Assembly (NCBI GenBank): GCA_964455395.1
Contig: CAYVWB010000105.1
Coordinates: 1-11,792 of the forward strand
Length of the DNA: 11,792 nucleotides
Reading direction: 5' to 3'
From: CAYVWB01 sp964455395
GTDB taxonomy: Bacteria; Desulfobacterota; Desulfovibrionia; Desulfovibrionales; Desulfovibrionaceae
The translations under genes were made by a program, and so were the position numbers. The notes under the pieces were generated by a model. The model was not told the DNA's origin and did no database searches. It saw only the letters and a list, made by a program, of their open reading frames with translations. Below are positions 1-6,576 of the stretch, piece by piece. Each line of letters opens with the position of its first letter. Positions within the stretch are counted from its first letter, which is position 1.

Positions 1-2808
1 TTCGATATTGATCTGATCAACGAGCACGATGGCGTTCTTGATGAGCATGCCGATGAGCGAGAGGAAGCCGAGCAGCGCCATGAACCCGAAAGGCTGCCCT
101 GCCAGCAACAGCCCCACGGTGACGCCGATCATGGCCAGGGGGACGATGAGCCAGATGATGAGCGGCTGGCGGAGCGCGTTGAACAACATGATGGTGATGA
201 GCACCATGCAGGCCAGGGAGAACGGCAGGGTCTGCGCCAAGCCGGCTTGGGCCCGGGTGGAGTCGTAGTACTCGCCACGCCACTCCAGGGCGTAGTCGGG
301 TTTGAGGGGAATGGCTTCGATGAGAGGCCGTATGTCTTCGAAGAGAGCGCTGGCCACGCCGGTGTTCACGTCGCAGCTGGCGGTGATGGAGAGGCGGCGG
401 TCCTGGGTGAAGATGATGCTGTCTGTCATGGCGACATCGAAGGTGGAGACGACTTGCCCCATGGGGATGTAGCCGTTCGCCGTGGGGCTGAAGATGAGCG
501 CGTTGGAGATGTTGGCGACGTCCAGACGCTCTGCTTCGGGTTGCTGCGCGATGATGGGCAGCAGCTTGTCGCCTTCGCGGTAGACGCCGATGCGCGCGCC
601 CGAGAAGGTGGTTTGCAGCGCTTGCGCCACGTCGTTGCGGGAGACGCCGGCGATGCGTGCGGGGGCTTCCTCCAGCACGGGCTGCACCAGCTTCACTTTT
701 TGACGCCAGTTGTGGCGGATGTCTTTGGCGCGGGCGTCCCGGCGCATGATGGCTTTGGCCTGCTCCGCCAGCCGTCGCAGCTCGGCCGGGTCCGGGCCCA
801 GGAACATGGCTTCGATGGGGTTGTCCCGACCGGGGCCCAGACGCACTTTCTTGAGCTTGGGTTGCGCCTGCGGATACTCCTGCGCGAGGAAGTCTTCATA
901 TTCCGCGATCATGGTATCGATGACACGGTAGTCTTTCACCGTCACGATGAACTGTCCATACGCGGTGTTGGAGTTCTCCGGCGCGTAGACCAGCATGAAT
1001 CGGGGCGCGCCGCCGCCGATGAAGGCGTCCAAGTAGGCCACGCGCTCGTCCGCCATCAAGCGCTGCCCTATCTCCGCCATGTCCTCACTGGTGACGCGGA
1101 TGTCGGTCCCCTCGGGCATCCAGTAATCCAGCATGAATTGCGGCTGGGTGGAGGGTGGGAAGAAACTCTTGTCCACGCGCTGGAAACCGACCAAAGCGCC
1201 TGCCAGGAGAACAACCATCACGCCCACCACCAGAAAACGCCGCTGCAAGCAGAAATCCAGAAACGAGCGATAGACGCGAAAGAGCCCCCCGCCGTAGGGG
1301 TCCTGCATCTGGCCGGGCGCGCTGGGCTTGGCCTTGAAAAGCATGGCGCAGAAGAGCGGCGTCACCGTGATGGCGATAAGCCACGAAAGCATGAGCGAGA
1401 TGAGGATGACCCAGAAGAGCGAACCGCAATATTCGCCTGTGGAGTCGTCGGAAAGGCCGATGGCGGAAAATGCCAGCACTGCGATGACCGTGGCCCCCAA
1501 CAACGGCCAGATGTTCTGCGCCACCGTCTCCTTGGCGGCGGCCAGCTTCTCCATGCCCGCCTGGATGCGCACCATCATGCTTTCCGTGACGACGATGGCG
1601 TTGTCCACCAGCATGCCCAATGCGATGATGAGCGCGCCCAGGGAGATTCGCTGCAGTTCGATGCCCTGCATCTGCATGAAAATGAACGAGCCCAACACCG
1701 TGATGAGCAGCACCGCGCCAATGAGCAACCCGCTGGAGAAGCCCATGAAGATCATCAGCACCACGATGACGATGGCCAACGCCTGCAACAAGCTGACCAC
1801 GAAAGAGTCGATGGCCTTGGTCACGTAGTCCGGCTGGAAGTAGATGCGTTCGATCTCCAGACCGATGGGCCGGTCCTTGGTGAGCTCCTTCAGCCGCGCC
1901 TGGATGCGTTCGCCCAAAGCCACCACATTGCCCCCGGCCGCCATGGAGACGCCCACGGCCAACGCCGGCCGACCCTCATGGCGCATGATGCGGTCCGGCG
2001 GCTCCACGTAGCCGTGGCGGATGGTCGCGATGTCCTTCAACGCCACCAGCTTGCCCGAGTTCGGGTCGTCGATGAAGAGCTCGCCCAGGTCCTCGATGGT
2101 CGTCACCCCGCCGGTGGGTTCGATGCGGATGTACTCCGTGCCCACCTGGACCTTCCCCGCCGGCGTCGCCAAGTTCCGCGACTGGAGCGTTTCGTACACT
2201 GCCTGCACGGAGACGCCGAGCTGCGCCATGCGCGCCCGCGATATCTCCACGAACACGGCTTCCGTGCGCTCCCCCCAGACAGTGACCTTGGCCACGCCCG
2301 CCACCAGCTGGAGCTCCTTGCGCAAGTCCTTCACGTAGTCCTGCAGTTCGCGGGAGGAATAGCCGTCCGATGTCACGGCGAAAAGGATGCCGAAGACGTC
2401 GCCGTAGTCGTCGTGGATGATGGAAGGACCGGCGCCTGGGGGCAAACTGTCCTGGCTGTCGCCGATTTTCCGGCGCAGCTCGTCCCACACTTGGGGCAAG
2501 GTGCTTGCGTCGTACTGGTCCTTGATGGTCACGGTGATGATGGACAGACCCGGCAGGTTCTGGGATTTCAGCTCCCGCAACTGGCTCAACTGCTGCGCAG
2601 CGGCGCTCAGCACATCCGTCACCTCGTCGGCCACTTCCATGGGGGAGGCGCCCGGGTAGGGCGTGATGATCTGTGCGTCCTTGATGGTGAACGCCGGGTC
2701 TTCCAGCCGGCCCATGCCGTTGAACGCGAAGATTCCCCCCAGCACCAGCACCACCGTCAACGTCAGGGTGGTGGTGCGCCGTGTGAGTGCGAATTCCACC
2801 AGACTCAT
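1..2808 (-). CDS. RND efflux permease (AcrB/HAE1 type), C-terminus cut by window edge
   Basis: Inner-membrane proton-driven pump subunit of a tripartite efflux complex. The frame is open for 936 codons from the ATG at 2808 to the window edge; family members run about 1020-1050 residues, so roughly the last 90-110 are outside. It begins MSLVEFALTRR, followed by TM1 and a large periplasmic porter loop. TM4 carries GMLVDNAIVV with D402, aligned to AcrB D407; the second Asp (AcrB D408) is N403. The visible end contains GMLIKNAIVLVD with K924, aligned to the AcrB relay lysine K940. The ATG overlaps the adaptor stop in an ATGA arrangement, with a GGAG site 8 bases upstream inside the adaptor gene, indicating translational coupling. 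Substrate cannot be read from the sequence. Family assignment is secure; the AcrB residue alignment is by eye. Confidence 0.96.
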   Translation of the reverse strand, partial: MSLVEFALTRRTTTLTLTVVLVLGGIFAFNGMGRLEDPAFTIKDAQIITPYPGASPMEVADEVTDVLSAAAQQLSQLRELKSQNLPGLSIITVTIKDQYDASTLPQVWDELRRKIGDSQDSLPPGAGPSIIHDDYGDVFGILFAVTSDGYSSRELQDYVKDLRKELQLVAGVAKVTVWGERTEAVFVEISRARMAQLGVSVQAVYETLQSRNLATPAGKVQVGTEYIRIEPTGGVTTIEDLGELFIDDPNSGKLVALKDIATIRHGYVEPPDRIMRHEGRPALAVGVSMAAGGNVVALGERIQARLKELTKDRPIGLEIERIYFQPDYVTKAIDSFVVSLLQALAIVIVVLMIFMGFSSGLLIGAVLLITVLGSFIFMQMQGIELQRISLGALIIALGMLVDNAIVVTESMMVRIQAGMEKLAAAKETVAQNIWPLLGATVIAVLAFSAIGLSDDSTGEYCGSLFWVILISLMLSWLIAITVTPLFCAMLFKAKPSAPGQMQDPYGGGLFRVYRSFLDFCLQRRFLVVGVMVVLLAGALVGFQRVDKSFFPPSTQPQFMLDYWMPEGTDIRVTSEDMAEIGQRLMADERVAYLDAFIGGGAPRFMLVYAPENSNTAYGQFIVTVKDYRVIDTMIAEYEDFLAQEYPQAQPKLKKVRLGPGRDNPIEAMFLGPDPAELRRLAEQAKAIMRRDARAKDIRHNWRQKVKLVQPVLEEAPARIAGVSRNDVAQALQTTFSGARIGVYREGDKLLPIIAQQPEAERLDVANISNALIFSPTANGYIPMGQVVSTFDVAMTDSIIFTQDRRLSITASCDVNTGVASALFEDIRPLIEAIPLKPDYALEWRGEYYDSTRAQAGLAQTLPFSLACMVLITIMLFNALRQPLIIWLIVPLAMIGVTVGLLLAGQPFGFMALLGFLSLIGMLIKNAIVLVDQINIE

Positions 2809-4025
2809 GACGCCGGCTCCGGTTCGGGCAATGTCGGCGGCGCTTCCGGCTCGGGGGGAAGGATGGCCGAAGACGTTGCGTTCTGCAGCGGCTCAAGCGG
2901 CCGCACCGTCTGTCCGGGTTGCAGGGAATGCACGCCTGCAGCGACCACGGTCTCGCCCGGCTCCAGCCCGCTGACGATGGTGATGAACCCCCCCGCGAGC
3001 CGCCCCGTCTCCACGGGCTGCTCCATCACGGACATGGTGTCCATGGCCACCAACCAGACGAACTGCCCCCCCTCGGGACCGCCGAAGACGGCTTCCACGG
3101 GGACAGCCACCTCCGTGGCGCCTTTGGGCAGAAAACCTGTGATCTCAGCTGTCATGCCGGGGTAGACTTCCAGCTCGTTGGGCTGGGGCATGGTCAGGGT
3201 CACGGTGTAGGTCTGGGTCTGCGGGTTGGCGCGGGTCTGGTATTCCTTGAGCTGGAGGATGAAGTTGCGGTCCGGCAGGGTGGCGAAATTGGCCACGGCC
3301 GGGGGGGTGCGGCCCTTGTCGTCCCGCTGGGTGATGCGCGCCCAGACGAATTCGGGAATTTCCACCAGGATGTCGATGTTGGAGAGGTCTTCCAGCCGCA
3401 AGACGGGCTCCTGCGCCTGCACGTTCTGAAAATTCTTGATGAAGACCTCTGCGATGACGCCAGCGAAGGGCGCGCGCAAGGTGGCGTATTCCAGATTCAA
3501 CGCCGCCTGACGCGCCTGCTCCTGCAGGGACCCCAGAGAGGCGCGGGCGTTTTCGTAGGTGGAGAGCGCCTGGTCGTATGCGGAGCGGGAGATGACGTCC
3601 TGCTGCAGCAGCTCTTCGGAGCGTTCGAAATTCAGCTTCGCCTCCTGCACCGTGGCTTGCGCGCCGGTGATGCGTGAGCGGATCTCGTTGAGCGAAGCGA
3701 GGAAATCCTTCTCGTCCAGCTTCGCCAGCAGGTCGCCGGCTTCCACGCGGTCGCCTTCGTTCACGGGGAGCTCCACCACTTGTCCGCCTACGCGGAACGC
3801 CAGCTCCACCTTTTCGGAAGCCGCCACCTTGCCGGGGAAGGTGCGGTTCTCCCAGAGCTCCGGGCTCGGCACGGTATAGAGCTTGGCCGGCCGCGTCACG
3901 GGTTCGGCTTCCACAAGACCCTGGCGTTCCTCGCACGCCGCCAGCGAAAGAGTGATCAACAGTGCGACGAGCATGCCGCCGAACCGGCGGAAGCGAGCTA
4001 CAGGACCAGGGTGCTTGGTGCGCAT
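2805..4025 (-). CDS. RND pump periplasmic adaptor (membrane fusion protein), lipoprotein
   Basis: Links the inner-membrane RND permease to an outer-membrane channel. It has 406 residues, the usual adaptor size. A basic N-terminus and hydrophobic stretch (18-30) end in the lipobox LAAC, making C31 the lipid-modified residue of the mature protein. Domains by eye: first lipoyl half about 72-107 (FRVGGQVVELPVNEGDRV), coiled-coil hairpin about 109-180, second lipoyl half about 182-212 (LRAPFAGVIAEVF), beta-barrel about 213-298, membrane-proximal domain about 300-380. The C-terminus is an unusual Pro/Glu tail, about 389-406 (PPEPEAPPTLPEPEP). The start at 4025 is preceded by a TGGAG ribosome binding site and lies 22 bases after the stop of the gene upstream. 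The stop overlaps the permease start by 4 bases, so the two are certainly partners. E32 at position +2 is not the inner-membrane retention Asp of E. coli; final membrane is not certain. Confidence 0.95.
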   Translation of the reverse strand: MRTKHPGPVARFRRFGGMLVALLITLSLAACEERQGLVEAEPVTRPAKLYTVPSPELWENRTFPGKVAASEKVELAFRVGGQVVELPVNEGDRVEAGDLLAKLDEKDFLASLNEIRSRITGAQATVQEAKLNFERSEELLQQDVISRSAYDQALSTYENARASLGSLQEQARQAALNLEYATLRAPFAGVIAEVFIKNFQNVQAQEPVLRLEDLSNIDILVEIPEFVWARITQRDDKGRTPPAVANFATLPDRNFILQLKEYQTRANPQTQTYTVTLTMPQPNELEVYPGMTAEITGFLPKGATEVAVPVEAVFGGPEGGQFVWLVAMDTMSVMEQPVETGRLAGGFITIVSGLEPGETVVAAGVHSLQPGQTVRPLEPLQNATSSAILPPEPEAPPTLPEPEPAS

Positions 4026-4047
4026 GGGGTCTCCAGGAGTCGTTTCG

Positions 4048-4584
4048 TTACTCGCCGGCCACGCCGGCGGCGAAGAGGATCACTTCGTTGAGGTTGAGCT
4101 GCGCCTTGAATTCCGGCGTCTCCCACAGGATGAATTGCGGCTCCATCACGGTGGGCTCTCCGAAACGCGCCCTCAGACGTTCCTGCAACACCCCGCCTTG
4201 CAGAATACTGAAGGTGGCCACCACGGCCACGAACTTGTCCGTCTCCTTGTCGCATGCGTAGAAGACGTTGAGCAGCGAAAGGTCGTCGGTGTCCAGCTTT
4301 TGGTCCTTGAAGGTCCAGAGCTTGTACCGAGCGGTGTTGTCGTGGACGGGATCGTAGCTCAGCCGCAGTTCGCGCGTGGTTTCGTTCCAGATGGGGTAGA
4401 TGCCCGGCAGCCGCCATTCCTTGCCGGCGAAGGCTTCGCTGCAGAGCGCGCCGTAGCGTACCCCGCCGAAGCCCTCGGTAAGGTCCATGACCTCCGCCTT
4501 GGCGGCGGGCGCGCACGTCAACAGGACGAGCGCGAGAAGCATCAAGGACACGGATGGGCAAAGACGGGGGGAAGCGGCTGGCAT
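4048..4584 (-). CDS. Exported protein of unknown function, in the RND operon
   Basis: I do not recognise this 178-residue protein as a named family. The N-terminus is a clear signal peptide: Pro/Arg n-region, hydrophobic core LMLLALVLLTC, and an AKA cleavage site at 28-30, leaving a mature protein of about 148 residues beginning EVMDLTEGFGGV. C24 is preceded by Thr, so it is not a good lipobox. The mature part holds two cysteines (C48, C111) that could form a disulfide. It ends in a pattern of a FGEPT turn followed by a beta-rich ILWETPEF stretch, common in small periplasmic proteins. A perfect AGGAGGT site 6 bases before the ATG fixes the start. It sits 76 bases after the Pro/Arg-rich gene and 22 bases before the adaptor gene, so it is probably co-transcribed with the pump and acts in the periplasm. 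Confidence 0.85.
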   Translation of the reverse strand: MPAASPRLCPSVSLMLLALVLLTCAPAAKAEVMDLTEGFGGVRYGALCSEAFAGKEWRLPGIYPIWNETTRELRLSYDPVHDNTARYKLWTFKDQKLDTDDLSLLNVFYACDKETDKFVAVVATFSILQGGVLQERLRARFGEPTVMEPQFILWETPEFKAQLNLNEVILFAAGVAGE

Positions 4585-4611
4585 GGGAGACCTCCTGAAG
4601 GGGCGTGCGCT

Positions 4612-4654
4612 GCGGCGGGTCGTCGTCTCCGCTGTCGGGGTGAGGACCCGCCGC
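4612..4654 (-). promoter_or_regulatory. Intercistronic hairpin before the 178-residue gene
   Basis: A perfect 10-bp inverted repeat (GCGGCGGGTC at 4612-4621 against GACCCGCCGC at 4645-4654) encloses a 23-nt loop. It fills most of the only sizeable gap inside the five-gene unit. No T-run follows on the minus strand, so it is not a standard Rho-independent terminator. It lies about 15 bases before the AGGAGGT site of the next gene. Partial read-through, mRNA stabilisation or control of translation are all possible; none is shown. Confidence 0.4.
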
Positions 4655-4660
4655 CGCGGC

Positions 4661-5272
4661 TCAGTGGATGGGGTTGGGCACTTCCTGATAGACGATGGTC
4701 CCGCCTTGCGGCACGGGCTGGTAGTAGATCCCGTTGACCACGTAGAACGTCACTCCGGCGATGAGCATGGCCACCGCGCCGGCGGGAAGTCGGTTCACAT
4801 GCCGCGGGCGGGGATACGGAGGCCGCGGTCCCGGCGGCGGAACGCCCGGAATGGGAGGACGCATGGCCGGCGCGGGGGGGCGGAAGGCCGGGCCCGGGGG
4901 GCGTCCCCCGGGGGCGTGGTGTGGCCGAGGCGGCCTGATGGAGCCGGGAGCCGGACGCGGGGGCCGTGGCGCATGGGGACGCGTCGCTCGCGGTCCGGGC
5001 GGCCGGATGGAGGACCGCGCAGCGTGCGGCGCCCGGGGCGGTCTTGGCGGACGGTGGACGCCTCCGGGTCGTCCTCCGGGTCGGGGGCCTCGCGGCGGGC
5101 GCGGTTGAGCCAACGCCACGTCGAGGGGAGAAAGCGTGTCCGGGAGGACCGCGACGGCGTATCGACCGGCGTCGCGTGAGGGCGCTTGTGCGGGAGCCCA
5201 TGGCGGCGTCACGGGCGCGGCCAGCGCGCAACAGAGTACAAGGATGAGGGCCAGCATGCGCGTGGTGGGCAT
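4661..5272 (-). CDS. Exported Pro/Arg-rich protein with DUF6515-like C-terminus
   Basis: A 203-residue protein in three parts. Residues 1-30 are a signal peptide ending in AQA (28-30). Residues about 55-160 are low-complexity Pro, Arg, Gly, His and Ala, with many RPP/PRP units and a repeated SIRPP (88-92 and 111-115). Residues about 161-203 form a hydrophobic, Tyr-rich module: LPAGAVAML, then FYVVNGIYY, then a turn and GGTIVYQEVP. This resembles the C-terminus of DUF6515 proteins, though the match is from memory. The start at 5272 is chosen because an AAAGGAGGT site precedes it; that site overlaps the stop of the DUF2092 gene 11 bases away, so the two are tightly coupled. The basic Pro-rich segment could extend through or bind cell wall or an acidic polymer. 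Function is unknown. Clustered prolines predict dependence on EF-P for translation. Confidence 0.82.
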   Translation of the reverse strand: MPTTRMLALILVLCCALAAPVTPPWAPAQAPSRDAGRYAVAVLPDTLSPLDVALAQPRPPRGPRPGGRPGGVHRPPRPPRAPHAARSSIRPPGPRATRPHAPRPPRPAPGSIRPPRPHHAPGGRPPGPAFRPPAPAMRPPIPGVPPPGPRPPYPRPRHVNRLPAGAVAMLIAGVTFYVVNGIYYQPVPQGGTIVYQEVPNPIH

Positions 5273-5283
5273 CCGGACCTCCT

Positions 5284-6168
5284 TTAGCGGACAGCGGCGT
5301 TCGTGGACGCCTGCGTTGCCGGCTTGTTCGTCTGCGACGTCGTTTGAGGCGCGAGCTGGATGCGTTCGGCGTCGGCAGGCGGGGTGAAGACGAAAGCCTC
5401 CCCGGTCAGCTCGGGCGCGAGGTCCCAGTCCCGCAGCCACGCCATGTATTGGGGCGAGGCCGTCTGGGTGTGGTCCGTGATGACGAGTTTCAGGGGCAGG
5501 GGCGGACCCTCTTGCTGCAGCCATATCTGCCATTCGAAATCCCCGCTGCCGAAGGCGAGGTGGGTCGCCGGCTGACCGCGCACGGTGTGCATTCCCTGGA
5601 CGGAAGCGCGCTCCACCGTGTCCACCACGCCGCGGCACGGGTCGGTGTAGAAGAGATCGGCCAGGGGCGCTTCCACGTTGTATTCGTTGCGGGCCAGCTC
5701 CAGGGCGGCGTCCATGTCCGCGGGCGCGTCGACTTGCAGAAAGGTATTGTTCTTGGCGCTGTAAAGAAGGAGGGAGCTCCCGTCGTAGAGGAAGACGCCG
5801 GCGCGGTCGTCCCCTTCGGTTTTGGAGAGCAGGCCCTGTGCGCGGTCCAGGGCGATGTGCGTTCGCCGCTCGTACTGCACGGTCAAACCCGTCTCGAAGA
5901 CGGCGTCCACGGCCACGTCCGCAACCACGGTGAAGGCCTCCAGACCGGCCAAGGCGTTACACATGGTCTGCAGTTCGGCCACGGCCAGCGGGTCCACGGC
6001 CACGGTCGGCGCAACGGGCGGACGGGACTCGGCGGTTTCCGCCGGAGCCTGCGCGAGGACGCCGCCGGGCGTCGTCAGGCCTGTCGCCATGGCGGCGACA
6101 AGCAGCGTGCCGAGCGCGCGCCGCAGCGCGTTGCTGCGGCCCGGACGTTCAATGGAGCGAGAATTCAT
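5284..6168 (-). CDS. DUF2092 family predicted periplasmic protein
   Basis: 294 residues. A basic N-terminus and hydrophobic core (18-31) end near AQA (39-41), a likely signal peptidase I site. The mature region has the DUF2092 pattern: DPLAVAELQTMCNALAGL near 59-76, FLYDGSSLLLY near 126-136, APLADLFYTDP near 167-177, HLAF (203-206), WQIWLQ (213-218) and PLPLKLVITD (223-232), then PQYMAWLRDW (239-248). The tail after about 270 is Thr/Gln/Asn-rich and probably disordered. DUF2092 proteins are thought to have a LolA/LolB-like half-barrel that could hold a lipid or lipoprotein; that is family-level recall, and no ligand is known. The ATG at 6168 follows an AAGGAGG site. It is the first gene after the promoter at 6336-6364 and leads the five-gene unit ending in the RND permease. 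Cysteines C70 and C178 could pair. Confidence 0.9.
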   Translation of the reverse strand: MNSRSIERPGRSNALRRALGTLLVAAMATGLTTPGGVLAQAPAETAESRPPVAPTVAVDPLAVAELQTMCNALAGLEAFTVVADVAVDAVFETGLTVQYERRTHIALDRAQGLLSKTEGDDRAGVFLYDGSSLLLYSAKNNTFLQVDAPADMDAALELARNEYNVEAPLADLFYTDPCRGVVDTVERASVQGMHTVRGQPATHLAFGSGDFEWQIWLQQEGPPLPLKLVITDHTQTASPQYMAWLRDWDLAPELTGEAFVFTPPADAERIQLAPQTTSQTNKPATQASTNAAVR

Positions 6169-6329
6169 GGATGCCTCCTTGCTGTATGACCAGGCGGGTG
6201 GCGTGGACGTCTCCTCCCCCCCCGGGTGAGAAGTCTCTGGGGCCGTCAGGGGCCGCGTGGGGCGCTGTCGGGGCCGCAGCGTTGGGGGCTGCGACGTGGC
6301 GGCGCGTTGTATCGACGGACCCTTTCGAA
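6169..6329 (-). promoter_or_regulatory. C-rich leader of the DUF2092-RND operon
   Basis: The predicted transcript begins near 6329, leaving about 160 untranslated bases. The RNA strand has four CCCC boxes (plus-strand GGGG at 6239-6242, 6249-6252, 6259-6262 and 6270-6273) at 10-11 base steps. Before them is a small hairpin: a 6-bp stem (6275-6280 with 6288-6293) around a 7-nt loop. A run of eight G follows on the RNA strand near 6218-6225. No recognised riboswitch is visible. This could be a protein-binding leader or simply C-rich sequence. Confidence 0.35.
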
Positions 6330-6335
6330 TACCGC

Positions 6336-6364
6336 ATTATACCTCGTGCAGGCTGTTGAAGCAA
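6336..6364 (-). promoter_or_regulatory. Sigma70-like promoter for the DUF2092-RND operon
   Basis: On the minus strand a perfect -10 box TATAAT (6341-6336) follows a -35-like TTGCTT (6364-6359) with the ideal 17-base spacer. This AT-rich patch stands out in GC-rich surroundings and lies in the gap before the DUF2092 gene. Transcription would start near 6329. The -35 matches the consensus only at TTG, so an activator may be needed. Confidence 0.7.
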
Positions 6365-6401
6365 TCCCGTTGACGGGTTTCGCGGCGTTTTGATGATTCG
6401 T

Positions 6402-6457
6402 GGCGCCCCCTCGACCCCTCGACCCCGCGACCACACGACGAGGCGGCCGGAGGCGCC
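6402..6457 (-). terminator. GC-rich hairpin after the BCCT unit, possible factor-dependent terminator
   Basis: Twenty bases after the stop of the 31-residue gene the RNA can form a 9-bp stem with one G-U pair (6449-6457 with 6402-6410) closing a 38-nt loop. Within the loop a further 5-bp stem pairs 6439-6443 with 6417-6421. The 3' arm side contains an 8-bp iteration, TCGACCCC at 6411-6418 and 6419-6426, then GCGACC. No T-run follows, so termination would need Rho or the hairpin may only protect the 3' end. Confidence 0.4.
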
Positions 6458-6476
6458 CATGGAGGCGGTGGACACA

Positions 6477-6572
6477 TCAGCGCCTGCTCCTGTGCAAGTA
6501 CAAATAAATGAGCACGCCGAGAAACGCGAACGTGAAGATGTTCAGTACACTGTCGGTGAATTCCGGGCTCAT
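6477..6572 (-). CDS. 31-residue single-span membrane micro-protein, coupled to BCCT carrier
   Basis: A small ORF starting MSPEFTDS and ending LHRSRR. Residues about 9-26 (VLNIFTFAFLGVLIYLYL) form one membrane span. The acidic N-terminus and Arg-rich C-terminus predict N-outside, C-inside orientation. Its start ATG at 6572 lies 4 bases after the BCCT stop, and its ribosome binding site (AAGGTGA) includes that stop, so translation depends on the carrier gene. Size and placement recall small transporter subunits such as KdpF, AcrZ or the MetS partner of the MetP amino-acid carrier, but there is no clear sequence match. A stabilising or regulatory subunit of the BCCT carrier is an inference. The frame is open further upstream, but only inside the BCCT gene. 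Confidence 0.7.
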   Translation of the reverse strand: MSPEFTDSVLNIFTFAFLGVLIYLYLHRSRR

Positions 6573-6576
6573 GGCG

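Noticed and set aside
247..3165. A 972-codon plus-strand open frame opposite the left RND permease and adaptor
   Set aside because: The product is rich in His, Asp, Gly and Arg without domains or a fold pattern, while the minus strand encodes unmistakable RND and adaptor proteins. It is an antisense artefact of codon bias in GC-rich DNA.
4510..4584. A lipoprotein signal at C24 of the 178-residue protein
   Set aside because: The residue before Cys is Thr rather than Gly, Ala or Ser, and a good AKA signal peptidase I site follows at 28-30.
4761..5108. A plus-strand Gly/Arg-rich frame that looks like an RGG protein
   Set aside because: It is the reverse complement of the Pro/Arg tract (CCN/CGN codons read backwards give Gly/Arg). 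It has no ribosome binding site or neighbours on that strand.
4661..5638. A longer 325-codon form of the Pro/Arg-rich gene starting at 5638
   Set aside because: It would run through most of the DUF2092 gene in another frame and bury the signal peptide. The start at 5272 has a strong ribosome binding site and a proper signal peptide.
6149..6475. A minus-strand 108-codon frame starting right after the micro-protein stop
   Set aside because: It begins at a GTG, has no clear ribosome binding site, spans the promoter and leader, and its product is low-complexity.
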